A stretch of 64,000 nucleotides of DNA. It comes from Guadua angustifolia. Its lineage: Eukaryota; Streptophyta; Magnoliopsida; Poales; Poaceae. The position numbers were made by a program, and so were the translations under genes. Under the pieces are notes generated by a model that was not told the DNA's origin, did no database searches, and worked only from the letters and a program-made list of their open reading frames with translations. The stretch covers positions 4,534,182 through 4,598,181 of the forward strand of contig CM070518.1 of NCBI GenBank assembly GCA_036346375.1, in the 5' to 3' direction. This document shows positions 44,835 through 57,500 of this stretch, piece after piece (position 1 is the first letter of the stretch; every line of letters starts with the position of its first letter).

Positions 44835-47605
44835 CAGGGTTCAAAATTTCGTTTAGCTAAAAAATTCGGACATCCCCGAAATCCGTTTTTTTCAACCGAA
44901 ATCCATTCAAAATTCAAAAAGCAAAATTCAAATCCGGTTTGTTTGGCACCGAAATTTCCCGAATTTTGCCGAAATTACCGAAATTTTGGCAAAAATGCAC
45001 TGAACGAAAAATGGTTCAAACGATGTTGAAAATTTTTGAATTTTTTTTTGAAGGTTCCTAACACATTAGGTGTGTTCTCATAAAATTTTCAGATGATTAT
45101 CAGGTGTGTGTAATTTTTAAAAATTCAAAGATTGGTACTATGCAGATGAAACGTTGATCGGCAAGTTTGAACCGGAAGAAAAATAGTACAAACGATGTTA
45201 TAAAATTTTGAAATTTTTTTGTGCATGATTCTGATGAATCACTAATGTTTCCATAAAAGTTTTGGATGGTGTTCAAGATTCAAGAAATTTTAAAAATTCG
45301 GATAGTGCTGCTATGCTGATAAAAGTCTTATCGATAAATTGAACGGAACGAAAAATAGTTGAAACCACGTTGGAAAATTTTGGAAATTTTTGTGGAAGGT
45401 CTTGATGTATCACTAATGTTCTTACAAATGTTTCATATAATTATCATACTTGATGTTCCAAAAATTTTGATAGTGCTACGTCCTGATAAAAGCCTGATAA
45501 TCAATATATAGATTTGCTTTAGCGACAAAACAAGATTTAAAATTTACAAAAAATTTACAGAAGGGTGATAAGAAAGTTGGAACATCTTATAAAAATTTGG
45601 AATCATGATCATACTCTAGTGAATTTATAAAATTCGTACGAAGTACTATGACATCTGGTTATTTTTGCTCTCTTTGATTTTTAAAATATAAGAAATGAAA
45701 TTCAGTACTTAGTGCTTACATAGAGTAATATATTTGATTGAGCAAACCAAAAACTGGAATGAATCAATTGGAATCAATCAATATTTCTTCATCTAACTAA
45801 TTTCGGTAGTGAAGTTAGAAATTTCAGTAGTATTTTGACTGAAATTCGAAGTTTGAGAGTCACAATTGGAATCAATTAATATTTCTTCATCCAAGTAAGA
45901 ACATACCAAAATTTCTTCATCCAAGTTATTACAATATGATTGTAGTGTCCACTGAAAGTGCGGAATGAATATACCAATATTTTTTCATCCAAGTTATTAT
46001 AACATGATTTTAGTGTCTACTGAAAGTGTAGAATGAACATACCAATACATCTTCATCCAAATAAGAAATCGTGAATCAACTCTGGAACATCCCATCTGCA
46101 ATAAACAAAGAGGTATGCAGTGTAACTAAATAATCCATGTAATGAGGTTATTATGTACTCATAGCATCATAAAATGAAAAATAGAATGTATATTATGTAC
46201 TCATAGCATCACAGAATAGATCTCTATAAGGCCCTCAATGTATTCCTCTAGCATCCTGATAGGACCCTCCACAGGCAATTCAGTAGTCAATACGGTTATA
46301 CGGACTTGCTTTGTATTTGCATACAATGAAGGGCGATAAACATGAGTGCAACAACAGAACTCACCAAAATTATATAGGAATATATAGAAATCACATATTT
46401 ACAGCACATCAATCAGGCCTCATAAGCAATCACCGTGCAATCCAACTAAGAAAAGTTTCAAAAATTCTGAAAAATCATGGATGTACATCTCACCTTACCC
46501 CATCTACATATAAATTTTCATGATCAAATTCGTCCTATGCTAGAAGTTACAAAAAGACAAATTTCGACAAACTTGAATAGTTCAAATGCACCCCAAATTT
46601 GTCTTTTTTGTAACTTCATGCATAGGACGAATTTGATCATTAAAATTTATATGTAGATGTAAGATGAGATGTACATCCATGATTTTTTCAGAATTTTTGA
46701 AACTTTTCTTAGTTGGATTACATTTATCTTGATTTTGCATCATATTTACATCACAATAAAATCAATGTATATTTGCATGACATATCTACGAGTAGTAGTA
46801 CTGTGGTTGAAACACCACCTCGTTTATGCTAATTCTGTTTTTTATTTTTAAAATATAACAAATGAATTTAAAATATTTTGAAAAAATTTCGGTATGATCC
46901 TAGACTTCCAAAACTAGTACCATAAATTTTTCATAGTATGATTTAGCTTATTCAATTTTATAAAATTATGTCAGTGTTTGTACCGATATTTTAAAATGTG
47001 TCAAAAAAATGAAGTTCAATGGTTTTATAGATTTAATTGACCAAACAAAAAAAGTTAAAAATTTTTAAAAAATTTATAGAATAGTACTAAGGCAATTCTT
47101 CATCTGTCTTAAAAATTTTACATCATGATCACACTCGAGAAAATTTAGAAAAATCTAACAAGTTTACTGTCCCAATTATGTCTATTCTGTTTTTGATTTT
47201 TTAAAGATAATAAATGAAGTTCAATTATTTTGAAAAATTTTCTGTAAGATCCTACACTACTAAATATGGTACTATAAATTTTTCAGATCATTATCAAGCT
47301 TGTACAATTTTATAAAAATCTGACAATATTTCTGCCCAAATTTTAAAATGTCTCAAAACATTAGTTTTTCAACAAATTTTCATGTAAGATGATTTTCTTA
47401 AGGGTTATTGGACTAATTCTGGTCAAATCCGGCCATAAAACATTCAAATCGGTTTCAAAACCGAAATTTCGTTAAAATTCCTGAAATTACTGTAGCAGCA
47501 CTGTAGCAAATTCATTTTTTACTTTTAAATTCGGCCGGTAGTTCAAATCTCGCCCTGTCCTGAAAACCGAAATTTCACCGAATTTCGGCGAAATTTTGAA
47601 CCCTG
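44835..47605. mobile_element. hAT-like nonautonomous DNA element, 2771 bp, CAGGGTTC ends
   Basis: The ends CAGGGTTCAAAATTTCG and CGAAATTTTGAACCCTG are exact 17-bp inverted repeats. Flanks TTCCAGGA (44827-44834) and TTCCAAAA (47606-47613) agree at six of eight bases, consistent with an old 8-bp hAT duplication. The interior is AT-rich, noncoding, and made of repeated modules (CACTAATGTT, TTTTTAAAAATTC, TAGTGCTAC). It sits about 100 bases past the eS7 stop, probably in or after its 3' UTR. Diverged relatives lie at 60961-62375 (inverted), 2290-2460 and about 51190-51420. Confidence 0.75.
46439..46719. repeat. Long inverted repeat nested in the hAT-like element
   Basis: The left arm (AATCCAACTAAGAAAAGTTT, GATGTACATCTCA, ATTCGTCCTATGC) pairs with the right arm (GCATAGGACGAATTTGATCA, GAGATGTACATCCATGATTT, CTTAGTTGGATT). 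Arms are about 120 bases with a loop near 46565-46600. It looks like a small foldback MITE inserted in the larger element. Confidence 0.82.
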
Positions 47606-48856
47606 TTCCAAAAAATCGAAATCATTGTTTTAATACCGAATCTGGTGTTTAGGTATTTGCTACATGGAGATGGCAATGAAAGTGAAAAATGTTGAATTTT
47701 GGGCACTAAATTAAGATGCAATTGATTAGCTTTGTTATGTTCATGTTGATGTTTGTTGTGCACCTATGCTATGTTTCTAGTATTGTGTCAGCATTTCTAT
47801 AGCTGTGGATTGCTTCATTTATTCGCTTTGGTGCTGCATCTTCATCTTGCATAATCCTGTGTTGCAGACTGGATGGATCTCTTGATTTTACCCATGGAGT
47901 GTACGACAGCAAAAGAAAGGAAAACGAAACGGCTGGTGATGGCAGCTAACCGTCCTTTTCACACAGAAACCCTCCTCCCTGAGAAACTATAAAACACACG
48001 GTCTCAGCTTCCAGAGATTACAAAAGCAACACCGCACACATGAAAAGATTCACGATCTAACAGCCCAAACTTCTCCCTATGTACGCGACTCCTGTCTGTC
48101 TTGTGAACAACATCAGCCAGTCTTGCTCAGTCGTGTACAGAGATCCTCTCTTGGGGTAGTCTTGAAATCGACTTCTTATTCCTCATCCAGATTGTGAAAT
48201 CGACTTCTTATTCCTCATCCAGATTGTATATTGACTTACAACAGTAGAACAATATGATTCTCATCATTAATTTGCATCTGGAATATACTGCACTGTTATC
48301 ATTGAAGTAGAGTCGAGAAAGAAAACAAAAGAACTACTACTGGTAGAGGTGTCAAATGAATCCGGAAAACCCATTTTATCTGGTATCCGTATCAGTAAAA
48401 TGAATACGAACTTGGATAGGCGAATGTGAACATTGCAAGCCAAATAGGCGTCAAATCAAATACGAATATGGAAAATATTTGGATTCGGCGCACATAGCAG
48501 CAGCTAACTAGTATTTTTTTTTCATCTGGCCTCCAAATTGGGTATATTATATATGCATTTCTATTGTCTCGATAAGGGCATTGTCATAGTGGACTCCAAT
48601 TTGGTATTTGATGATGTTCATTTTTGCACATCCGGAAATGTTATTAATGATCAATAATGATTATGTGATAAACCAAAGAAAAAGGGCCATAAATATTACT
48701 ATGAAATCGGTGTCAGCAAACTCTTTTTGTTAAACTTTATTGTGGTGTAGGATATTCAGATCTGACTGAATTAAGTAGGTATCGATTCATATTCGTATTA
48801 CTCAATCATCGAACTAGAGCGGATACAGAACATGAAGGAAGAATAGAAGAAGTACT
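47606..48856. other. Gene-free stretch between eS7 and the solo LTR
   Basis: The first part may be the displaced distal 3' region of eS7. GGTAGAGGTGTCAAATGAATCCG (48347 onward) with GAATACGAA and AAATACGAAT words resembles a hAT-like element end. No coding signal. Confidence 0.4.
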
Positions 48857-50410
48857 TGTTGGGAAATCAGGGCGGAAAGATCTAGTAAATTTTAAAAATT
48901 TATTCTTTTTTCGGATCGATCACATGCATCAGAATCAAGATTTAGCAGATACCAAAAGCAATAAATGCTTACTTTGATCCTGAGAGCGCAATATAAAGCT
49001 TTTATAGAAACTCTCCATAAAGCTCACAGCTTCAACGTCTGGACGAAGCAGCGGAAATGGATATGTCAAATCTTCGTAGCTGTAGCAGCCACGACCTTTT
49101 GATATCCAAACGAACAGACAGACGACACTGTATGCTGGTATACTAGTACCGCGCAATACGACTCTTGTGAAACTTTTTCATCTTTCTTTATTTTTCTCTC
49201 ATTTTTTCTCCACATTTTTCTGAACCCGAGAGGCACAATATATAAGCAAATTACTGTAGCAAAGCGGTTGCTACACTAACCACCATGCGGCACTGTACCA
49301 AAGCGGTTGCTACAATACCTAGGATACCTGGCACTGTAGCGGGTCGATTTTGTTACAGTGTTGCCCTACATGCTACAGTGTTCATCGTTGCTTTAATATT
49401 TTCATCACTGCTACAGTGATTTTCTAATCTTTGCACGCAGATTCGTAGCTATTTTTGTAAACAACTAAATATCATGTTCAATCGCATTGACATGTATGTC
49501 ATGAGAGAAGATTTTATAAGTCTACCTTAAACCTATTTTAGTGTGTGACCCTTCAGGTTCATGCATAGTTGGCAATAAATAAAAAAACTCTATTTTTGAT
49601 TCATTAGTCACAAACAGCTTCTAGCAGAACATAACGACTACCCAAATTGTATGAATGTCATTTATCTGACAAACCTTCAATAAATACATGTCGGTCCCTT
49701 TGTCACTTTGATATCATGGTTTAACTCAAGGTTGAGGTCTGCCATCCTTGCACTGTTAAATTGATTTTCTCGATTATTTGAAGTAGACTAATAAGATCGA
49801 TCGATTAACAACTTTAATCGTTCGGGCATGGTTATGCACATTTTTTAGCCTATTTCATCGAGTGCCCAATTGATATCATTTCCTCAGTATGAGTACAAAT
49901 TCCATCTTGATCATACACTTCCCTCTGCATAATTCAAGATATATCTGAGTGTTATCCTTATGATTATCCAGTTACAGACAACGTTAGACAATATTAAAAC
50001 ATACCATCCTCATATCGGACCTGTGTTGATTTCAATCTAAGAATCAATCATTATCATTGTATGAAAATAACTTATGACACTTATCAAATCCTGAAAAGAT
50101 GTTTCATAGTGGGTCAGTCCAATAGTATGTACTCTTACATGTATTCACATGACTGAATGGTATCACATACCTATAATCCATGATACATGATTATCAATCA
50201 ATTCATGTGCTTGTTTTGAATAAAGTTTATTGGTATCCCAACCAATAAATAAAAAGGGATAATTTACAATAATGTTATAGTTAAATTACAGAGTTTCACG
50301 ATTAAGTCACATATTTGATGATCTATAATTTGGCACTATTAAAGAAATAACATAAGTATAAATACACGATAATCATCTTCATAATTGGTCTCTTGGACAT
50401 ATTTCTAACA
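48857..50410 (-). mobile_element. Solo LTR, Angela-like Ty1/copia, 1554 bp
   Basis: On the minus strand it starts TGTTAGAAATATGTCCAAGA and ends TTTCCCAACA, the border style of Angela-type LTRs in grasses (from memory). Flanks GTACT (48852-48856) and ATACT (50411-50415) match at four of five bases. No internal region is present, so unequal or intra-element recombination removed it. A cluster of CACTGTAGC words lies at 49250-49430. Confidence 0.7.
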
Positions 50411-50529
50411 ATACTAGCATCATTTCACTTTCCTTCTTTTTAAACAAGTTTAACTTTCTTTCCTAGTCAAGTTGGATTTCAGTATCTACTCAGTTTCAAC
50501 ACTACCAAAATGTACCCTCGAATGCATCA

Positions 50530-51180
50530 ACCTGTAGGTAAATATTGGGATGCCGCCAACCCGCCACGGTGCTTGTTTATGCTATGATCGTAGATTATCG
50601 TAACGGTAGAGTGCCGTTGAGGCATTGCCGCACGGGCGATCTGCGTCCTTGTAGCATTCCTCAATACTGCCTCTGCAACATGTCCATCATGAGCATTTGA
50701 GTAGTAGGTATGCACTGAGATTTGTGCAAGGCTTTGCGGTGCTTTACATTGGCAAGTTCACTTCCGTCTTGTTCCCCTCCTTGCGCATCCAACTGTAGAT
50801 GGATCTATTGCCCCCTTGCTCGAATATCAGCAATAGCAGAGCTTGGAAGAAAATACAGAGGGGACCAATCTTACATCATATACTTAGATATTTTAGGTAG
50901 AGATGACTAATTCAATGTTATGTTAGTATTAAAGTAGTATTTTTTCCTTGAATATTCGGGCCAACAAATTGAGATGGATAAGGGAAGGCAAACCACCAAG
51001 AACCTTCGCGTCGTCCATGGCGAGCTTGAGAATATAGACTTCCATGCTAGTGAGTTTCTCCAGATAATGCAATCCATGGAGGAACCATAGTGAAGGGGCA
51101 AGTTAACTGATGGAGCCTCCGAAGATGGAGAGGGGACCATTGACTCAAGAGATTAGTGGGTGTAGTTCCAAAAGGACGAG
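50530..51180 (-). pseudogene. NLR (NBS-LRR) resistance gene remnant, C-terminal LRR
   Basis: On the minus strand from about 51150, LRRLHQLTCPFTMVPPWIA and, in a shifted frame, LEKLTSMEVYILKLA and VLGGLPSLIHLNLLARI follow the order seen in C-terminal LRRs of grass Pik-type NLRs. Further on, HVAEAVLRNATRTQ (about 50650-50610) resembles the usual last helix before an HPN-type motif. Frames are broken and no NB-ARC is present in the window. Confidence 0.5.
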
Positions 51181-51545
51181 AAGCAGGTTCATAATTTCGT
51201 TTCAAAATCGAAAACTGCTAATCCGATAGTAGTTTTCAAGAGAAATTATTTAAAAATCGTGAAAAACCGAACGGTTTGTAAATTTAAAAAAGTTTGAATT
51301 CTGATTAAATCTATGTGCGAAAACCGCGGTTTTTGACAAAAATACCGCTGGGTTTTGACAAAAAAACCGCTGGGTTTTGACAAAAAAACCGAGTGGTTTT
51401 TGAAGAAAACCACGAAAACCAAGCTAGATTAGAAAAATATAGAGAAAATAAAAAAGGAAAAATTGTAAAAAAATATTATAAAATTTGTAAACATATATAG
51501 AAGGCTAAAATTGAGTAAAAATGTAATAAAATAAGAAGGGTAAAA
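51181..51545. repeat. Fragment of the AAACCG-type repeat with short tandem units
   Basis: Starts GGTTCATAATTTCGTTTCAAA, like the end of the CAGGGTTC family. About three imperfect copies of ACCGCTGGGTTTTGACAAAA follow. AT-rich and noncoding up to the CutA start. Confidence 0.5.
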
Positions 51546-51561
51546 GAAGATGCTCTAGAAG

Positions 51562-54500
51562 ATGCTACTCCTCCCCAGCCCGCAGCGACCTCTCTTCTCC
51601 CTCGCGGTGCCGCCCTCCTCCAACCCGCGCCGCGCCGCCGTCGTCTCCATTGGGTCGCTGCCCCTCCTCGTCCGCCGTCGCGCGCCTCTTGCGGGAGCTC
51701 TCCTCTTCCTCAGCCTAGGCGCCGTCGCGGGGTGCGCCCTCTGCCACCGCCACCTCCCCTTCCTCCGGCCACCGCGCTCGCTTCTCCCCTCTTTTCCTTC
51801 CCTCTCTGCCCTCTCAGTGTCTCGGTATTTTGATCTGGAGAGTACGCCTCGAGTCTTGGATGGTCCACCGAGGAGGCTCTGCCGATTTTTGGTGGGATCA
51901 GCAGGGTTGATTTGGTTGTAGGATTCGAACCGGGGAGTGTCTTTAGCTTTCTTGACTGCTCATAGACTAGTTGTGTGGATCATCCACTTGCACTACAAAA
52001 TTCCTTGATTGTTGTTACCCAGAAGGTTAGAGCATGAGTCCGAATGTTCTAGGTTGGATTACACCAAATGCTTAAATTTTGCAGATATAAGAAGAACAAA
52101 CAATGTGTTGCGCTGTTATTGCAACGAAATGACTGTCTAAATGCCTGCATGATTGCTGTCATCGCCCTATATAGCTTTTGGGGAACAACAGTAAAAACCA
52201 ACGAGTTGCTTTGCTGAATTAAAGCCCTGAATTTTCCAAGTTCAGATAGTAATATAGTGGTATTTACGACTTTGTTATTCCTGTGGAAGTCTGTGGTTAG
52301 TGTAACTTTGTTCTTTATTGTAGTCAATGATCACTTATCAATTTTGGAACTTTACAGCGTCAGAAGTCTCAGCTCTGTTCCAATGGAGTCTGCTTCCACC
52401 ACTGTGCCTTCCATTGTAGTGTATGTGACGGTACCAAACAGGGAAGCAGGTAGTCTATCTATGTTCTTGCAGCTCTATATTGGTGTTACATGTTACTTCT
52501 ATAATCTACCCTTTAACTAATCGCAAACAACAGCCATATTTTTCAGCTCGTACCTGTAGTAGATTAAGTGGAGCATATTTCCACATCCCATTGTGTACTT
52601 GAGTGCTTCTCTTTAAAAAATTGTCATGAACTCATAATTGTGTCGTTCCAGTGGTCCATGTTTAGCTGAGTCTACAATATTGTTTTCATAAGTTTGATCT
52701 CTTTCTTTAGCAGTATTAGAGTGACTGTCCTTCGCCTTTTTTTTGCTGTAGGCAAGAAGCTATCTGAAAGCATTATCAGTGAGAAGCTTGCCGCTTGTGT
52801 CAACATAGTGCCTGGTGGGAACTACATTCTTTCTTTCTCTGCAGCTATAGATGCATTGAAACTAAGTAGACTAGTTTTGTCAATTGGCCATCTTCTAGAG
52901 TATTTTTCACTGCAAGCCTATCATCTTCACTCCAATTTCCATTCAGACCTCACATCTTGAACTTTTGCAATCGAATTCTCTATTTCTTGTGTTAAATGTC
53001 ATCAATGGAATGACCCTCTTGTCGAGTAACTGTCAGAATCCTAACAGTTGCATTGGCATGAGTTGACAAGTACTGTGGTAAAAGATGTTCACCTGGATGA
53101 CCATGCGCCATTTTACTTTTTGAGAAATAATGTTGAGATGGGCGGTCTTGTGCCTGTTACCATATGCATAATTTGGCCGTGTTAAATTGCCATAACAGTA
53201 TCACTGTTGGAACTACACTTGACTAAAGGGACTCAATTGATGACGGTTTGGAATATATGGGTCTCAAGTGAAATTCAGAGTAAAAGTGACGGTTCTGAAG
53301 ATAATTTAATCAATAATTATTAAGGTGGGTAAGGTCTGTTAAGGATGGAAATGTAAACAATTTATGCTTGATGGTACCACTTTGACTCTGCTGTTGACAA
53401 GAGATAAAAATACAACCCCAGCTTGAGTTAGCTAAAGCTCAACTATGTTATGTGTTCAAAAGACTCAGTTGGATCCGCTGAAGCATCTGACCTTTGTCAA
53501 TACGGCTTAGCTGTAAGCATTAACTAGTATTTGTGCATATGCACTGGAATGGGTGTGGGCAAGTCAGCACATGCGTTGTTTCCTGTTTGTGCATACACTG
53601 GGGGTGCAACAATTCCAAAATTTTGTAGCAAGGTGTACTCTGTACTAACAAGAGACTGAGAGTACTAAACTGAAGAATTTGCATTTTACCAGTCAACAGA
53701 AGGATTTCCAGTTAACTGATCTTCTATTGTGAATTCTTGGCTCACTTTGCAATCTTACATTTGTAGGTGGTATATTATCATCTCATTTTGTTAACTATTT
53801 TGCTTATTTTCTGATTTGTATTTTTCTAATGCCCCTCTTTCCAGGCATTGAATCTGTTTACTGGTGGGAGGGAAAGGTATATATTCCTATCATGTCTTTC
53901 TTGGCCAGGCTAATTTTAAGGTTTAGCTTTTTGTTGAGTTCAAACAGTTTCACTGAACTCCGTTAGATCAGATGTTTTACCTTCTCCTTAAACTACTGTC
54001 ACACGACGAGGAACTGGGGACAGCACTGGATCGTAGTGAGTAGTTGTGCGAGGAGGGCTCCTAGCCCACCTTCTAGCGACGAGGAGCCGTGTTGGTGCCA
54101 TGGAAGGAGGCTAGGACGATGCAATCCCAGAGAGGAGGAACATAGGAGATGAGGCAACTTTTCTCATATTTCTCAAAGGTAAATGCTTAGCCCCTTATAT
54201 AGGAAGGGCTTTTTACAGATAAGGTAACAAACTATCTTTTAAAAGGGAAATATCTTAACAATAAGGAAACTAAAGATTTAAGCCTAACTACTGTAATTGA
54301 ATTGCTTCTTATCTGTTCTAAGCCGGGCTGGCCTGAGAGATAGACCCGGTGTTCTTCCTGCGCCTGCCATAGGTGAGACCCCACATGACATCTCTCCCCA
54401 CCTCCTCAAAAAGCTTGTCCTCAAGCTTGAAGTCTGGGTACATTTGTCGAAATCTGTCGAGGGCCTCCCAAGAAGCGGAAGCTGGTGACAGACCGTCCCA

Positions 54501-57500
54501 TTGGACCAAAAGCTCATGGTGACCACATGCTAGTCGTGCCTGGAGAACCTTAAATGGGGCAGGACAGACACGACCATTGCTGAGGGGTGGTAATGCTGGT
54601 GGCGCTGAAGGTGGTTCCCCAATGAACGGCTTGAGAAGACCTACATGAAAGACACCATGGATCCTGGCTTGAGGAGGAAGGTGCAGTTTGTATGCCACGG
54701 AGCCAATGCGCTGGGCAATCTGGTATGGACCATAGTAACGAGGCGCGAGTTTGCTCCGTCGTTGTGAAGTGATGGCAGAAGCTTGACGATGGAGGAGTCG
54801 AAGCCAAACCCAGTCACCTGGGGCAAACTCCAAGTCGCGGCGACCCTTATCTGCCTGAGCCTTGTAATGTTGCTGTGCTTGGAGCAGACGAGCGTGGATT
54901 TCTTGTAAAAATTCATTGCGATCTGTAAGGAGGGCATCCACCGCTGGTAAGTTGGAGTCGCCAGGCTGATATTGCCGCCAAGACGGAGGATCGTGCCCAT
55001 ATACCATGCGAAATGGCGACGTCTGCAGCGAAGCTTGGAAGCTCGTGTTGTAGCAAAACTCAGCCCATGGTAACCAACTGTAGCCATTGTCGCGGGCGAT
55101 CCCCAGTGAGGCAACGTAAATACATGATAATGATTTTATTGACCACTTCAGATTGTCCGTCAGACTGGGGATGAAATGCAGAGCTGAAATTGAGCTTGAC
55201 ACCAACTAGTCGAACATTTCGGTCGAAATTGTTGGTGGCGGGTCCGGTCACTCACAATGGAAGTGGGGACCCCATGAAGGCGGACCACCTCGTCGAAGAA
55301 AACCCGTGCCACCGAGTGAGCTGTATAGGGGTGGCTGAGTGGAAGGAAGTGTGCGGATTTGGAGAAGCGGTCGACGACTGTGAGAATGACCGTCTTGCCT
55401 GAAATCCGAGGTAAGCCTTCCACGAAGTCCATAGCTATATCAGACCAGATTGCTGAAGGAATGGGCAAGGGTCGTAGGAGGCCGGCGGGATGGAGTTGCT
55501 CTCCTTTGTTGCGCTGGTAGGTGGTGCAAGAGCGAACAAAATCTTGAACGATGGCGCGGGCGTTGGGAAGATGAAAGTCAGCTTTCAGGCGGTGAAGTGT
55601 TTTCTGTACCCCTTCATGCCCGATTTGATAAGCGCTGGCCAAAATCTCCGGTAAGAAGGACGAGGTCGGCGATATGTAAATGCGATTGTGAAATGTTATA
55701 AGGTCTTCCACAATGCCCCAGGGCCCTTGCTGTTGTTCTGCCACAATCCTATCCCGGAGAGCACGAAGGTGATCGTCAGTCTGTATCTCCTGCCGAAGCC
55801 CATCAAATAATGCAAAGTGTGGGCTGGAGAGAGCACAACTGATGGCCACCGTCTCTGTATCACGTCGGGAAAGAGCATCAGCCACAATATTGGTTTTGCC
55901 GGGTCTGTAATCAACCGAGAAATCATATCCCAACAGTTTGCTTACCCAGTGATGTTGTGGAATTGTCGAGAGCCGCTGATCCAGTAAGAATTTGAGGCTA
56001 TAATGGTCTGTCCGTATCAGAAAAGAGCGGCCCCAAAGGTACGGGCGCCAAAATCGCACTGCTTGGACAAGACCAATTAATTCTCGTTCATATGCTGGCA
56101 AAGCGGCGTACCGAGGGATCATGGCCCGGCTGAAGAAAGCAATGGCGCCAGTGCCTTGGTGGAGGACGGCGCCAATGCCATGACCCGAGGCGTCGCATTC
56201 GACGATGAAGGGGACAGTGAAATCGGGTAGCTGTAAAATGGGTGCGGACACCAAGGCAGCCTTCAAAGATGAAAATGTGGCGTCTGCGTCGGCTAACCAT
56301 TTGAATGCCTCCTTCAGGAGCTTGGTGAGCGGGGCAGCCAAGTCACCGAACCCGCGGATGAACTTGCGGTAGTAGCCGGCCAGCCCCAGGAAGCCGCGGA
56401 CCGCCCGGACGGAGCGCGGTGTGGGCCAATCCTGAACCGCCGTGACCTTCTGTGCATCCATGGCCACTCCAGACGCAGAGATAATGTGGCCCAAATAAGC
56501 CACCGATTGTTCCCCGAAGGAACATTTGGAGCGCTTCAGGAATAACCGGTGGTGTTGAAGAGCTTGGAAGATGGTGCGGATATGACGCAGATGCTCCGAC
56601 CAAGAAGGACTATAAATCAGAATGTCGTCGAAGAAGACGAGGACAAACCGGCGAAGAAAAGGATGGAGAACCTCATTCATAAGTGCTTGAAAAGTGGCCG
56701 GCGCATTGGTTAATCCAAATGGCATGATCAAGAATTCAAAGAGGCCCTGATGAGTGCGAAAGGCCGTCTTCTCGATGTTGGCTGGGTGCATTAATACTTG
56801 GTGATACCCAGAACGTAGATCAAGCTTGGTGAAGAACTTGGCGCCACGAAGTTCGTCCAGCAGTTCATCCACCACAGGAATTGGGAATTTGTCTTTAATA
56901 GTGCGGTCATTGAGTGCGCGATAATTGACACAAAACCGCCAAGAGCCGTCTGACTTCTTGACAAGCAAGACGGGGGCCAAGAATGCCGAACAGCTTTTGC
57001 GGATGACCCCTTGCTGCAACATCAAAGAGCATTGTTTCTCAAGTTCATCTTTCTGTAAGTGGGCATAACGGTAAGGCCGAACGGCGATGGCGTCAGTGCC
57101 CGGCTTCAGGTGAATGCGATGGTGCCGCTCGCGAACTGGGGGCAACCCGGAAGGTTCTGCAAACAAGTCTTGGAAATCATCCAGAAGGGCGGGAAGCAAA
57201 TCCTGACCAGTGCATGCGTGAACGGCAGGGACGGCTGGGTTGGTCGACACACCTGACCAAATAAGGTGGCGTCCTGCATGGCTGAAAGACATGGTCATGT
57301 GGGTGAAGTCCCAGACAATGGGCCCCAACGTTCCCAACCATTGAACGCCAAGGATGATATCAAAATCGTCCAGGGGCAGGACGTAGCAGTCAAGAGCGAA
57401 GGGTACTCCATCGATGACGAGCGGCAGAGCATGACAAACCCCAGGGCTGGAGACGCGATCGCCATTAGCAACTAGGACCTGAAGACTCGAGCATGGTTGA

